From Modestobacter versicolor (GTDB lineage: Bacteria > Actinomycetota > Actinomycetes > Mycobacteriales > Geodermatophilaceae), in contig NZ_JACIBU010000001.1 of NCBI RefSeq assembly GCF_014195485.1, positions 3,410,001 through 3,474,000 on the forward strand: a stretch of 64,000 nucleotides of DNA. The letters run 5' to 3'. A program made the position numbers and the translations under genes. This document shows, in pieces, positions 18,581 to 26,877 of this stretch. Position 1 is the first letter of the stretch. Each line of letters opens with the position of its first letter. A model generated the notes under the pieces. That model was not told where the DNA came from. It saw only the letters and a program-made list of their open reading frames with translations, and ran no database searches.

Positions 18581-19420
18581 ATGACGACGAGCGCTCCGGG
18601 GCGGGTGCACGACGCGCACCGGCACCTCGGGGTGCTGCCCGCCCACCCCTTCTACGGCGGCCCGCCGGTCAACCCGGACACCACCGCCCGGGCCACGATC
18701 GACCAGCTCGTCGCCGACCTGGACCGCGAGGGCACCGAGCGCGCGCTGGTCATCCCGAACTACGGCGTCCCCGACCCGACGGCGTCCTTCGCGCTCAACG
18801 AGCTGGTCGTCGAGGCGGCCCAGCGCGACGACCGGATCCGGGCCGGCCTGTGGACCAGCCCGCGCCCGCAGGACGCCGTCGCCACGGAGGAGGCGCTGGC
18901 CCTCGCCGGTGAGGACGGCGTCGCCGCGCTGAAGCTGTCCTTCCTGCTCGGCGGCGGGGTCGACGACCCGGCGTGCCGGCCGCAGCTCGACGCGGTCTTC
19001 GCCGCGGCCCGGCAGCACGACCTCGTCGTGCACGTGCACACCAGCCCCGGCGCGGCCAGCGACCTCGACCAGGTCGGCCGGCTCGTCGACCGGTACGCCG
19101 ACGACGTCGCCGTCCACCTGGTGCACATGGGCGGCGGGATGAGCGGCCACATCAAGCTCATCGGCTCGCGGTTCTTCGACTGGGTCGCCGCCGGCAAGCG
19201 CGTCTACACCGACACCAGCTGGGCGATCGGCTTCGCCCCGCGCTGGTTCGCCACCGAGATCGAGCGGCGCGGCACCGGCGCCGACCGCGTGCTGTTCGCC
19301 TCCGACCAGCCCTGGGGCGACTTCGAGGGCGAGTACGCCCGGCTGCTCGCCGCGACCGGCGGGGGCGAGCTCGCCGACCTGTTCTTCCGCCGCAACTTCG
19401 AGTCCCTGCACGGTTCCTGA
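18581..19420 (+). CDS. Amidohydrolase family protein, first gene of Nit1C-type cluster
   Basis: 279 residues of the amidohydrolase-2 (TIM-barrel) type. The metal motif is D-A-H-R-H near residue 12, other ligand-type residues are H-V-H-T-S and H-L-V-H-M, and the catalytic Asp is in F-A-S-D-Q-P-W-G-D near the end. Such enzymes cleave C-N or C-C bonds (decarboxylases included). It starts the operon, 21 nt before the MSMEG_0572-type gene, and probably handles a nitrogenous intermediate of the same pathway (inference). Confidence 0.88.
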   Translation: MTTSAPGRVHDAHRHLGVLPAHPFYGGPPVNPDTTARATIDQLVADLDREGTERALVIPNYGVPDPTASFALNELVVEAAQRDDRIRAGLWTSPRPQDAVATEEALALAGEDGVAALKLSFLLGGGVDDPACRPQLDAVFAAARQHDLVVHVHTSPGAASDLDQVGRLVDRYADDVAVHLVHMGGGMSGHIKLIGSRFFDWVAAGKRVYTDTSWAIGFAPRWFATEIERRGTGADRVLFASDQPWGDFEGEYARLLAATGGGELADLFFRRNFESLHGS

Positions 19421-19441
19421 CACCGATCGAGAGGCACTGAG

Positions 19442-19999
19442 ATGACCCAGACCCTGCCCGCCACCACCGGCACCCCGCTGATCAGCGACGCGGACCTCAA
19501 GGCCGCCCAGGACACCAGCCGCGGCGAGATCCAGCACCCCTCGCTGCCCAAGGGCAGCAACCTCTACGGCTCGACCAAGATCTTCCCGGACTACCAGGCC
19601 GGCGAGGGCGAGAGCTACTTCACCCTGGTGCACGGGATCGCCCACGAGTCCTCGGTCGCCTTCGTCGCGTGCCTGCAGGCGCTGCGCGCGCTGCGCAAGG
19701 GCTACGAGTCGGTCCTCTACTTCTACGGCCCGGGCGCGATGAACGCGATGGCCACCCGCGGCTTCCCGACCACCGGCGACAACGGCTTCCCGGGCGAGCA
19801 GAACATCAACAGCCAGATCGAGCGGTTCATCGAGGAGGGCGGCACGGTCTACGTCTGCCGCTTCGGCCTCTCGCTGCACGGGCTCCGCGAGGAGGACCTG
19901 ATCGCCGGCACGATCCCCTGCCACCCCCTGGACGTGCAGGACGCGCTGATCCACTACGCCCGCAAGGGCGCGATCATCAACTCCACCTACAACCTCTGA
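19442..19999 (+). CDS. MSMEG_0572/Sll0783-family nitrogen-starvation protein
   Basis: 185 residues. I recognise the conserved family by its highly ordered core (EIQHPSLPKGSNLYGS, YFTLVHGIAHESSVAFVACLQALRALRKGYESV, GPGAMNAMATRGFPTTGDNGFPGEQN, each partial here). Sll0783 in Synechocystis is induced by nitrogen starvation and affects polyhydroxybutyrate accumulation; the biochemical role is unknown. It is a marker of Nit1C clusters. ATG at 19442 has GAGAGG upstream. Confidence 0.92.
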   Translation: MTQTLPATTGTPLISDADLKAAQDTSRGEIQHPSLPKGSNLYGSTKIFPDYQAGEGESYFTLVHGIAHESSVAFVACLQALRALRKGYESVLYFYGPGAMNAMATRGFPTTGDNGFPGEQNINSQIERFIEEGGTVYVCRFGLSLHGLREEDLIAGTIPCHPLDVQDALIHYARKGAIINSTYNL

Positions 20000-20009
20000 G
20001 GCCGGGGTC

Positions 20010-21083
20010 GTGACCTCCGCTCCGACGAGGGCCTCGACCCGGGTGGACGTCGCGATCCTCGGCGTCCGGGTCGACGCCCAGGTCACCCGGCGGGCCGGGG
20101 CGGGCCCCAGCGACGACGGGCACGTGCTGCTCGGCGGGCACGGGGCCGCCCTGCCGCTCAACCCCGACTCGCCGTACTCGATCAGCGGCGGCCGGCTGCT
20201 GCTGGACGGCGCCGACCTGGGGCTGGACGCCGAGGCGGTCGAGCGGCCGCGGTTCTACGACCTGAGCACCGCGGACGGCGTGCCCTACGAGAAGCTCGCC
20301 CGGCTGCACGGCCGGGACGTGCTGGCCACCACGGTGGTGCAGACCTGCGTCCGGTACGCCGAGGCCGAGCGCTGCCGGTTCTGCGCGATCGAGGCCTCGC
20401 TGGCGGCCGGGGCGACCACCGCGGTGAAGAGCCCGGCGCAGCTGGCCGAGGTCGCCGAGGCGGCGGTCCGGCTCGACGGCGTGCGGCAGATGGTGATGAC
20501 CACCGGGACGACGAACGGCCGCGACCGCGGCGCACGGCACCTCGCCCGGTGCGTGCGCGCGGTCACCGAGGCGGTGCCCGGGCTCCCGGTGCAGGTGCAG
20601 TGCGAGCCCCCGGCGCCGGAGGACCTGGCCGCGATCGGCGAGCTGAAGGCCGCCGGAGCCACCGCGATCGGGATCCACGTCGAGTCGCTGGACGACGACG
20701 TCCGGGCCCGCTGGATGCCGGGCAAGGCCACGGTGCCGCTGGCCCAGTACCGCGCGGCGTGGGCCGAGGCGGTGCGGGTGTTCGGCCGGAACCGGGTGTC
20801 CACCTACCTGCTGGTCGGGCTGGGCGAGGACCCCGACGAGCTGGTCGCCGGTGCCCTCGAGCTGGCCGAGGCCGGGGTCTACCCGTTCGTCGTCCCGTAC
20901 CGGCCGCTGGCCGGGACGCTGGCGATGGCGGATGGGGTCGGGGCCCCCGACCCGGCGGTGCTGCAGGACGTCACCGACCGGGTGGCGGCCGGCCTGCGCC
21001 GGCTGGGCATGCGCGGTGCCGACCAGGGCGCCGGCTGCGCGGCGTGCGGCGCCTGCAGCGCCCTCCAGGCGGCCGGCGGATGA
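20010..21083 (+). CDS. MSMEG_0568-family radical SAM protein
   Basis: 357 residues, a TIM-barrel radical SAM enzyme of the Nit1C cluster. The cluster-binding cysteines are Cys113, Cys122 and Cys125 (C-x8-C-x2-C) rather than the usual C-x3-C-x2-C. M-V-M-T-T-G-T-T-N and the E-S-L-D segment fit the SAM-binding region. Three further cysteines form C-x2-C-x2-C at residues 343-349, a likely auxiliary Fe-S site. The reaction is not known. GTG start 10 nt after the previous stop; its TGA overlaps an ATG of the next frame. Confidence 0.93.
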   Translation: MTSAPTRASTRVDVAILGVRVDAQVTRRAGAGPSDDGHVLLGGHGAALPLNPDSPYSISGGRLLLDGADLGLDAEAVERPRFYDLSTADGVPYEKLARLHGRDVLATTVVQTCVRYAEAERCRFCAIEASLAAGATTAVKSPAQLAEVAEAAVRLDGVRQMVMTTGTTNGRDRGARHLARCVRAVTEAVPGLPVQVQCEPPAPEDLAAIGELKAAGATAIGIHVESLDDDVRARWMPGKATVPLAQYRAAWAEAVRVFGRNRVSTYLLVGLGEDPDELVAGALELAEAGVYPFVVPYRPLAGTLAMADGVGAPDPAVLQDVTDRVAAGLRRLGMRGADQGAGCAACGACSALQAAGG

Positions 21084-21095
21084 GGGCCCCCACCC

Positions 21096-21180
21096 CCGAG
21101 ATGGCCATCTCCGGGCTCCAGAACCCCCAGAAGATGGCCATCTTCGGGGGACCGGACGCCCCGGAGATGGCCATGTCCGC
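21096..21180. repeat. Three tandem GATGGCCATC-type palindromes
   Basis: GAGATGGCCATCTC (21098-21111), GAAGATGGCCATCTTC (21130-21145) and GGAGATGGCCATGTCC (21163-21178, one arm changed) lie about 32 nt apart at the junction of the radical SAM and GNAT-AIR genes, each flanked by C-runs on the left and G-runs on the right. The same palindrome occurs at 55895-55916. They form hairpins and the third supplies GGAG and an ATG that could start the next gene. Confidence 0.85.
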
Positions 21181-22603
21181 GGAGGCGGAGCGGGCGAGCC
21201 TGGACCGGAACGTGCTGCTCGTCGACTTCCGGACGCCGCCGACCACGGGCTCCTGGCAGGTCGAGGAGGCCGACGCCGCCGGGGCGGCTGCCCACCGCGC
21301 GCTGCGGCAGGCGGCGTTCGTCGAGGCCCAGGGCCTGTTCGCCGGCACCGACCTGGACGCCACCGACGACGACCCCCGCGCCGTGACCCTTGTTGCACGT
21401 GGAACATCTGGGGCGGTCCTCGGCGGCGTCCGCCTCGCCCCGGCCGATCCTGGTGGCCCGGACGTCGGCTGGTGGACCGGTTCCCGGCTGGTCGTCACCC
21501 CCGACGCACCCCGCGGCCTCGGTGCGGCCCTGGTCACCGCCGCCTGCGCCCGCGCCGAGCAGGCCGGCGTCCTCCGCTTCGACGCCACCGTGCAGCAGCG
21601 CTACGCCGGGCTGTTCGGCCGGCTGGGCTGGCAGCCGACCGGGACGGCGGAGATCGGCGGCCGCCCGCACACCACGATGACCTGGCCGATCGGCCGCATC
21701 GCCGCCCTCGCCGCGGCCACCAAGCAGCCGCTCGGCGACCTGCTCGGCGGGTTCCACCTCGGCGGCGCGGGCTATGTCGGCGATGACGGCGCCCCGGTGC
21801 CCGGCACCGACGTGATCGCCGCCTGCGACGCGATCCTGCCCTCGATGGTCGAGCGCGACCCCGGGTGGGCGGGCTGGTGCGGCGTGCTGGTCAACGTCAA
21901 CGACCTGTCGGCGATGGGAGCGGCGCCGCTCGGGCTGCTGGACGCGGTCGGTGCCCGGGACGCCTCCTTCGCCGCCCGGGTGCTCGCCGGGCTGCGGGAG
22001 GCCAGCCGGGCCTGGGGCGTGCCGGTGCTCGGCGGGCACACCCAGCTCGGCGTCCCGGCCTCCCTCAGCGTCACCGCGCTCGGCCGCACCGACCGGCCGG
22101 TCCCCGCCGGCGGCGGTCGCCCCGGCCAGCACGTCTCGCTCACCGCCGACCTCGGCGGGGGGTGGCGGCGCGGGCACACCGGCCGGCAGTGGGACTCGAC
22201 CAGCACCCGGACGACGGCGGAGCTGCAGCTGATGGGCTCGGTCGTCGCCCGCACCGCCCCGGCCGCGGCCAAGGACGTGAGCATGGCCGGCCTCGTCGGC
22301 ACGCTCGGGATGCTCGCGGAGGCCAGCGGCTGCGGCGCCGTGCTCGACGTCGCCGCCGTCCCCCGGCCCCCGGCGGCCAGCGTCGGCGACTGGGCCACCT
22401 GCTTCCCCGGCACCGCGTTCCTCACCACCGACGCCCCCGGCCGCGCCGTCGCCCCCGCCGGGCCGGCCACCAGCGCCGTCTGCGGCGAGCTCGTCGCCGG
22501 CTCCGGCGTGCAGCTGCGCTGGCCCGACGGCTCGCTCACCCCCGCCGTCCCCGGGCCGGTCACCGGCCTGGGGTGCGCCGACACCCCTGGAGTGACCCGA
22601 TGA
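21173..22603 (+). CDS. MSMEG_0567/Sll0787-type GNAT-AIR synthase fusion
   Basis: 476 residues from the ATG at 21173, which has GGAG 7 nt upstream. The frame is open back to an ATG at 21080 overlapping the previous stop, but the extra 31 codons are made of palindromic repeats and look like inserted DNA. Residues ~1-170 form a GNAT acetyltransferase (VTPDAPRGLGAALV is the acetyl-CoA loop). Residues ~190-476 form an AIR synthase/SelD-like ATP-binding domain (LVNVNDLSAMGAAPLG, GLRE, VLGGHTQ, then SMAGLVGTLGML). Both domains are standard Nit1C components. Product and substrate unknown. The stop overlaps the nitrilase start (ATGA). Confidence 0.9.
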   Translation: MSAEAERASLDRNVLLVDFRTPPTTGSWQVEEADAAGAAAHRALRQAAFVEAQGLFAGTDLDATDDDPRAVTLVARGTSGAVLGGVRLAPADPGGPDVGWWTGSRLVVTPDAPRGLGAALVTAACARAEQAGVLRFDATVQQRYAGLFGRLGWQPTGTAEIGGRPHTTMTWPIGRIAALAAATKQPLGDLLGGFHLGGAGYVGDDGAPVPGTDVIAACDAILPSMVERDPGWAGWCGVLVNVNDLSAMGAAPLGLLDAVGARDASFAARVLAGLREASRAWGVPVLGGHTQLGVPASLSVTALGRTDRPVPAGGGRPGQHVSLTADLGGGWRRGHTGRQWDSTSTRTTAELQLMGSVVARTAPAAAKDVSMAGLVGTLGMLAEASGCGAVLDVAAVPRPPAASVGDWATCFPGTAFLTTDAPGRAVAPAGPATSAVCGELVAGSGVQLRWPDGSLTPAVPGPVTGLGCADTPGVTR

Positions 22604-23436
22604 CCATCTCCGTCGCCGCCGTCGCGGCCCCCTTCGGCCGCGACCTGGAGGCATCGTTCGCGCTGATCGCCGACCTGGTCGAGCGCGCCCGCGCCCAGGG
22701 CGTGCGGCTGCTCGCCCTGCCCGAGGCCGCGCTCGGCGGCTACCTCGCCGACCTCAGCGGCGAGGGGGCGCCCGACCTCCCGCCGGCGCTGGACGTCGAC
22801 GGCCCCGAGGTCGCCCGGCTGGCCGCGATCGCCGGCGACCTGGTGGTGACCGCCGGGCTGTGCGAGTCCGACGGCGCCCGGCGCTACAACACCGCCGTCG
22901 CGGTCACCGGGGACGGCGTCCTGGGCGTCCACCGCAAGGTCCACCAGCCGCTCGGCGAGCACCACTCCTACGCCGCGGGTGACGGGTTCCGCGCCTTCGA
23001 CTCACCGATCGGGCGGATGGGCATGATGATCTGCTACGACAAGGCCTTCCCCGAGGCGGCCCGCACGCTGGCCATGGACGGCGCCGAGGTCATCGCCTGC
23101 ATGTCCGCCTGGCCCGCGGCCCGCACGCAGAGCTCGCCGGACCTCGCCGAGGACCGCTGGACCCGCCGCTTCGACCTGTTCGACCAGGCCCGGGCGCTGG
23201 AGAACCAGGTGGTCTGGCTCTCGGCCAACCAGAGCGGCACGTTCGGGCAGCTCCGCTTCGTCTGCAGCGCCAAGGTCGTCGGCCCCGGCGGCGAGGTGCT
23301 CGCGACGACGGGGGTCGAGCCCGGGATGGCGGTGGCCCGGGTCGACGTCCGGGAGCTGCTGGACGGCGCCCGGCGGTCGATGGCGCACCTGCGCGACCGC
23401 CGGCCGGACTCCTACGGCGTCCTCGCGGGGGTCTGA
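22600..23436 (+). CDS. Nit6803-type nitrilase, catalytically complete
   Basis: 278 residues of the carbon-nitrogen hydrolase superfamily. The catalytic triad is intact: Glu42 (L-P-E-A-A-L-G-G-Y), Lys113 (H-R-K-V-H-Q-P) and Cys145 (M-M-I-C-Y-D-K-A-F-P-E). Nit1C nitrilases hydrolyse small nitriles and are needed for growth on cyanide as nitrogen source in Pseudomonas fluorescens. The ATG overlaps the GNAT-AIR stop by 4 bp, and the flavoprotein gene follows by 2 nt. A related but inactive copy lies at 24826. Confidence 0.95.
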   Translation: MTISVAAVAAPFGRDLEASFALIADLVERARAQGVRLLALPEAALGGYLADLSGEGAPDLPPALDVDGPEVARLAAIAGDLVVTAGLCESDGARRYNTAVAVTGDGVLGVHRKVHQPLGEHHSYAAGDGFRAFDSPIGRMGMMICYDKAFPEAARTLAMDGAEVIACMSAWPAARTQSSPDLAEDRWTRRFDLFDQARALENQVVWLSANQSGTFGQLRFVCSAKVVGPGGEVLATTGVEPGMAVARVDVRELLDGARRSMAHLRDRRPDSYGVLAGV

Positions 23437-23438
23437 CC

Positions 23439-24767
23439 GTGACGACCGCCCAGACCGACCGCCCGGTGACCACCCGCGCGCTGCCCGAGCGGGTGGCGGT
23501 CGCCGTCGTCGGCGGTGGCCAGGCCGGGCTGTCGATCTCCTGGCACCTGGTGCAGCAGGGCATCGAGCACGTCGTGCTGGAGCGGGACACCATCGCCCAC
23601 GAGTGGGCCGACGCCCGCTGGGACACCTTCTGCCTGGTCACCCCCAACTGGCAGTGCCAGCTGCCGGGGTGGCCCTACCGCGGCGAGGACCCCGACGGCT
23701 TCATGCTCCGCGACGAGATCGTCGAGTACGTGCGCGGGTACGCGGCCTCCTTCGGCCCGCCGGTGCACGAGGGCGTCGCCGTCACCCGGCTCGCGCCGGC
23801 GCCGGACGGCGGCTACCTGCTGACCACCAGCGCGGGGGAGGTCGCCGCCGAGCAGGTCGTGCTGGCGGTCGGCGGGTACCACCTGCCCGTCGTCCCGGCC
23901 TACGCCGGCGGGCTGCCGGCCGACGTCGTCCAGCTGCACTCCCAGCAGTACCGCAACCCCGACCAGCTTTCCGCCGGTGACGTGCTGGTGGTCGGCACCG
24001 GGCAGTCCGGGGCGCAGATCGCCGAGGACCTGCACCTGGCCGGCCGCCGGGTGCACCTGGCCGTGGGCAGCGCGCCGCGGATCGCTCGCCGCTACCGGGG
24101 CCGGGACGTCGTCGCCTGGCTGCACGACATGGGCCACTACGACATGCCGGTCGAGCAGCACCGCGACGGCGAGGCCGCCCGGATGGGCACCAACCACTAC
24201 GTCACCGGTCGGGACGGCGGGCACGACATCGACCTGCGCCGCTTCGCCCTCGAGGGGATGCAGCTCTACGGCTCGCTCACCGGGCTCGCCGACGGGCGGT
24301 TCAGCTTCGCGCCGAACCTGACCGAGCACCTCGACGCCGCCGACCGGGTCAGCGAGAACTGCAAGGACCTCATCGACGCGCACGTCGAGCGGGCCGGCAT
24401 GGACGCCCCGGTGGAGCCGCGGTACACCCCGGTCTGGACGCCGGACGCCGAGCCGGCCTCGCTGGACGCGGCCGCGATCGGCAGCGTCGTGTGGGCGACC
24501 GGGTTCCGCGCCGACTGGAGCTGGGTGCGGGTGCCGGTGTTCGACGGCGCGGGCTACCCGACGCACTCCCGCGGGGTGACGGCCGCGCCGGGGCTCTACG
24601 TGCTGGGCCTGCCGTGGCTGCACACCTGGGGCTCGGGCCGGTTCTCCGGGATCGCCCGGGACGCGGCGTACCTGGCCGAGCGGATCGCCGAGCTGGCCGG
24701 GGCGCCGACCGGGCTGGGCCGCTCGCTGGCGGTGGCCGCTGCGTCGTCCGCGGCGCGCATGGCGTGA
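23439..24767 (+). CDS. MSMEG_0569-family flavin-dependent oxidoreductase
   Basis: 442 residues, an FAD/NAD(P)-dependent monooxygenase-like protein. The FAD motif [12 protein letters not shown] is near residue 12, and the second dinucleotide fold is [14 protein letters not shown] (~180). [10 protein letters not shown] segment and the C-terminal [17 protein letters not shown] are family-specific. It resembles flavin N-oxygenases and Baeyer-Villiger enzymes; substrate unknown. GTG start 2 nt after the nitrilase stop. Confidence 0.94.
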   Translation: MTTAQTDRPVTTRALPERVAVAVVGGGQAGLSISWHLVQQGIEHVVLERDTIAHEWADARWDTFCLVTPNWQCQLPGWPYRGEDPDGFMLRDEIVEYVRGYAASFGPPVHEGVAVTRLAPAPDGGYLLTTSAGEVAAEQVVLAVGGYHLPVVPAYAGGLPADVVQLHSQQYRNPDQLSAGDVLVVGTGQSGAQIAEDLHLAGRRVHLAVGSAPRIARRYRGRDVVAWLHDMGHYDMPVEQHRDGEAARMGTNHYVTGRDGGHDIDLRRFALEGMQLYGSLTGLADGRFSFAPNLTEHLDAADRVSENCKDLIDAHVERAGMDAPVEPRYTPVWTPDAEPASLDAAAIGSVVWATGFRADWSWVRVPVFDGAGYPTHSRGVTAAPGLYVLGLPWLHTWGSGRFSGIARDAAYLAERIAELAGAPTGLGRSLAVAAASSAARMA

Positions 24768-24825
24768 CCACCCGACCGCTCGCACCAGCTCTCGGCGCCG
24801 AATGCTGGTCGTCGGGGCGGGGCGC

Positions 24826-25641
24826 GTGAGGATCGCGGCCGTCTCGGCGCACTTCGGCCGGGACGTCGAGCAGTGCCTGGCCAAGATCGAGGGGATCGTC
24901 GCCGACGCGCGCGCGCAGGACGTGCGGCTGCTGGTCTTCCCGGACGCGACGATCGGCGGCTACCTCGGCGACCTGGGCCGCGGCGACGACACCGGGCTGC
25001 CACCGGCGCTGGACGCCGGGTCGCCGGAGCTCGCCCGGGTCGCGGCCGCCGCCGGGGACATGGTCGTCTGCGTCGGCTACCGGGAGAGCGCGGGCGGCCG
25101 GCACCACAACAGCGCCGTCTGCGTCACCGGGGACGGCGTGCTGGGCCGGCACCGCAAGGTGCACCAGCCGGTCGGCGAGCTGCCGGCCTACGCCGCGGGC
25201 GACGCCTTCACCGCCTTCGACACCCCGGTCGGCCGGATGGGCATGCTCATCGACTACGACAAGACCTTCCCCGAGGCCGCCCGCACGCTGGCCGGCCGCG
25301 GCGCGCAGCTGGTCGCCTGCCTCTCCGCGTGGCCGGCCAGCCTGACCAACCGGGCCCCGCGGCTGGTGCAGGACCGCCAGTCGCGGCTGTTCGACCTCTA
25401 CGACTGCGCCCGGGCCGCGGAGAACCAGGTGGTCTGGGTGTCGGCCAACCAGACCGGGACGATGGGCCGGCTGCGCTTCCTCGGCCAGTCCAAGGTCGTC
25501 GGCCCGGGCGGTGACGTGCTGGCCCGCACCTGGGCGAAGGCCGGCCTGGCCCTCGCCGAGCTCGACGTGCCGGCCGAGGTCAGCCGCGCCCGGCTGGTGC
25601 TGGACCACCTGCGCGAGCTCAAGCCGGAGGCGTACGCGTGA
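24826..25641 (+). CDS. Second nitrilase paralogue with replaced catalytic Cys and Glu
   Basis: 271 residues from the GTG at 24826, which aligns with the start of the intact nitrilase; an in-frame ATG at 24802 would add 8 residues. Colinear with the protein at 22600, sharing G-G-Y-L, T-G-D-G-V-L-G, H-R-K-V-H-Q-P and A-E-N-Q-V-V-W. The catalytic Glu is Asp40 (F-P-D-A-T-I-G-G-Y) and the nucleophilic Cys is Asp143 ([11 protein letters not shown]); Lys111 remains. Without a Cys it cannot form the thioimidate/acyl-enzyme, so it is probably a structural or regulatory partner of the active nitrilase, e.g. in mixed spirals. The reading frame is intact and G+C bias normal, so it is not a decaying pseudogene. 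Confidence 0.92.
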   Translation: MRIAAVSAHFGRDVEQCLAKIEGIVADARAQDVRLLVFPDATIGGYLGDLGRGDDTGLPPALDAGSPELARVAAAAGDMVVCVGYRESAGGRHHNSAVCVTGDGVLGRHRKVHQPVGELPAYAAGDAFTAFDTPVGRMGMLIDYDKTFPEAARTLAGRGAQLVACLSAWPASLTNRAPRLVQDRQSRLFDLYDCARAAENQVVWVSANQTGTMGRLRFLGQSKVVGPGGDVLARTWAKAGLALAELDVPAEVSRARLVLDHLRELKPEAYA

Positions 25642-26786
25642 GGGTCGCCCTGCTCACCTACTCGACCAAGCCGCGCGGCGGCGTGGTGCACACCCTGGCG
25701 CTGGCCGAGGCGATGGCCCGGGCCGGGCACGAGGTGAGCGTCTGGTCGCTCGGCCGGGGCGGCGACGCCGCCTTCTTCCGGCCGGTCGACCCCGCGGTGA
25801 CGCTGCGGCTCGTGCCGTTCCCCGACGTGCCGGGCGAGGACGTCGGTGCGCGCATCCTCCGCTCGATCGAGGTGCTCGGGAACGCCTTCCGCGACGACTC
25901 CTACGACGTGGTGCACGCCCAGGACTGCATCAGCGCCAACGCCGTCCCCGGCTGCGTGCGCACGGTGCACCACCTGGACACCTTCAGCACCCCGGAGCTG
26001 GCCGCCTGCCACGAGCGGGCGATCGTCCGGCCCCGGGCGCTGGTCTGCGTCTCCGCCGCGGTCGCCGCCGAGGTGGCCGGAGGCTGGGGGCGGACGGCCA
26101 CCGTGATCCCCAACGGAGTCGAGGCCGACCGGTTCGCCGCTGCCGCCGGGCCGGCGGGGGCGGCCGGCCGCCGGGCCTGGCGCGACCGGCTGGGCCGCTA
26201 CGTGCTGGCGGTCGGCGGCATCGAACCGCGCAAGGGGACGCTCGACCTGGTCGAGGCGTTCGCGCTCGTCCGGGCGCGGCGGCCGGAGCTGCAGCTCGTC
26301 GTCGCCGGCGGGGAGACCCTGTTCGACTACCGCGACTACCGGGAGCAGGTGTTCGCCCGGGCGACCGAGCTCGGCGTGGCCCCCGTCGTCCTGGGGCCGG
26401 TGGCCCACGCCGACCTCCCCACCCTGGTCGCCGCGGCCGACGTCTTCGCCTTCCCCTCGACCAAGGAGGGGTTCGGGCTGGCCGCGATGGAGGCGCTCGC
26501 CGCCGGGGTGCCGGTGGTCACCCGGGACCTCCCGGTGCTGCGCGAGGTGTTCGGCGGCGCCGCGTCCTTCGCTCCCGACCCGGCCGGGCTGGCCGCGGCG
26601 CTGCTCGCCGAGGTGGGGGAGGACCGCAGGTCAGCGGGGCGCGCGCTGGCCCAGGGGCACAGCTGGGACGCCGCCGCGGCGGCCCACCTGGGGCTGTACG
26701 GGACCCTCGGGGCGGGTGGGGCGCCCGGGGCCGGTGGGACGGTTGTGCGCAGCTTTTCGGCCGAACCGCGTTTCATGCCCTCCTGA
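25638..26786 (+). CDS. MSMEG_0565-family glycosyltransferase
   Basis: 382 residues, a GT4-type (GT-B fold) glycosyltransferase. N-terminal Rossmann part begins [19 protein letters not shown]; the donor-binding half has V-G-G-I-E-P-R-K-G and the E-G-F-G-L-A-A-M-E signature. It marks Nit1C clusters and may decorate a pathway product. GTG overlaps the stop of the preceding gene by 4 bp. Its stop lies in the loop of an inverted repeat (26762-26808). Confidence 0.93.
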   Translation: MRVALLTYSTKPRGGVVHTLALAEAMARAGHEVSVWSLGRGGDAAFFRPVDPAVTLRLVPFPDVPGEDVGARILRSIEVLGNAFRDDSYDVVHAQDCISANAVPGCVRTVHHLDTFSTPELAACHERAIVRPRALVCVSAAVAAEVAGGWGRTATVIPNGVEADRFAAAAGPAGAAGRRAWRDRLGRYVLAVGGIEPRKGTLDLVEAFALVRARRPELQLVVAGGETLFDYRDYREQVFARATELGVAPVVLGPVAHADLPTLVAAADVFAFPSTKEGFGLAAMEALAAGVPVVTRDLPVLREVFGGAASFAPDPAGLAAALLAEVGEDRRSAGRALAQGHSWDAAAAAHLGLYGTLGAGGAPGAGGTVVRSFSAEPRFMPS

Positions 26787-26808
26787 CACGGACATGAAAC
26801 CCGGTTCG
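26762..26808 (+). terminator. Inverted repeat across the glycosyltransferase stop
   Basis: Arms CGAACCGCGTTTCATG and CATGAAACCCGGTTCG (15 of 16 pair) with a 15-nt loop that contains the glycosyltransferase TGA. A pyrimidine-rich TCTACTTCTCCTC stretch follows. It may end the Nit1C operon transcript or be an operator for the small gene at 26878. Confidence 0.55.
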
Positions 26809-26877
26809 TGTCTACTTCTCCTCGAACGCCGACGACGACCCCCTGCCTCCGCGGCAGGACGGCGAGGGGAGCACGAC

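Noticed and set aside
24802-25641. Decaying duplicate (pseudogene) of the nitrilase
   Set aside because: The frame is full length without stops or frameshift, and structural motifs and Lys are conserved; only catalytic Cys and Glu are replaced.
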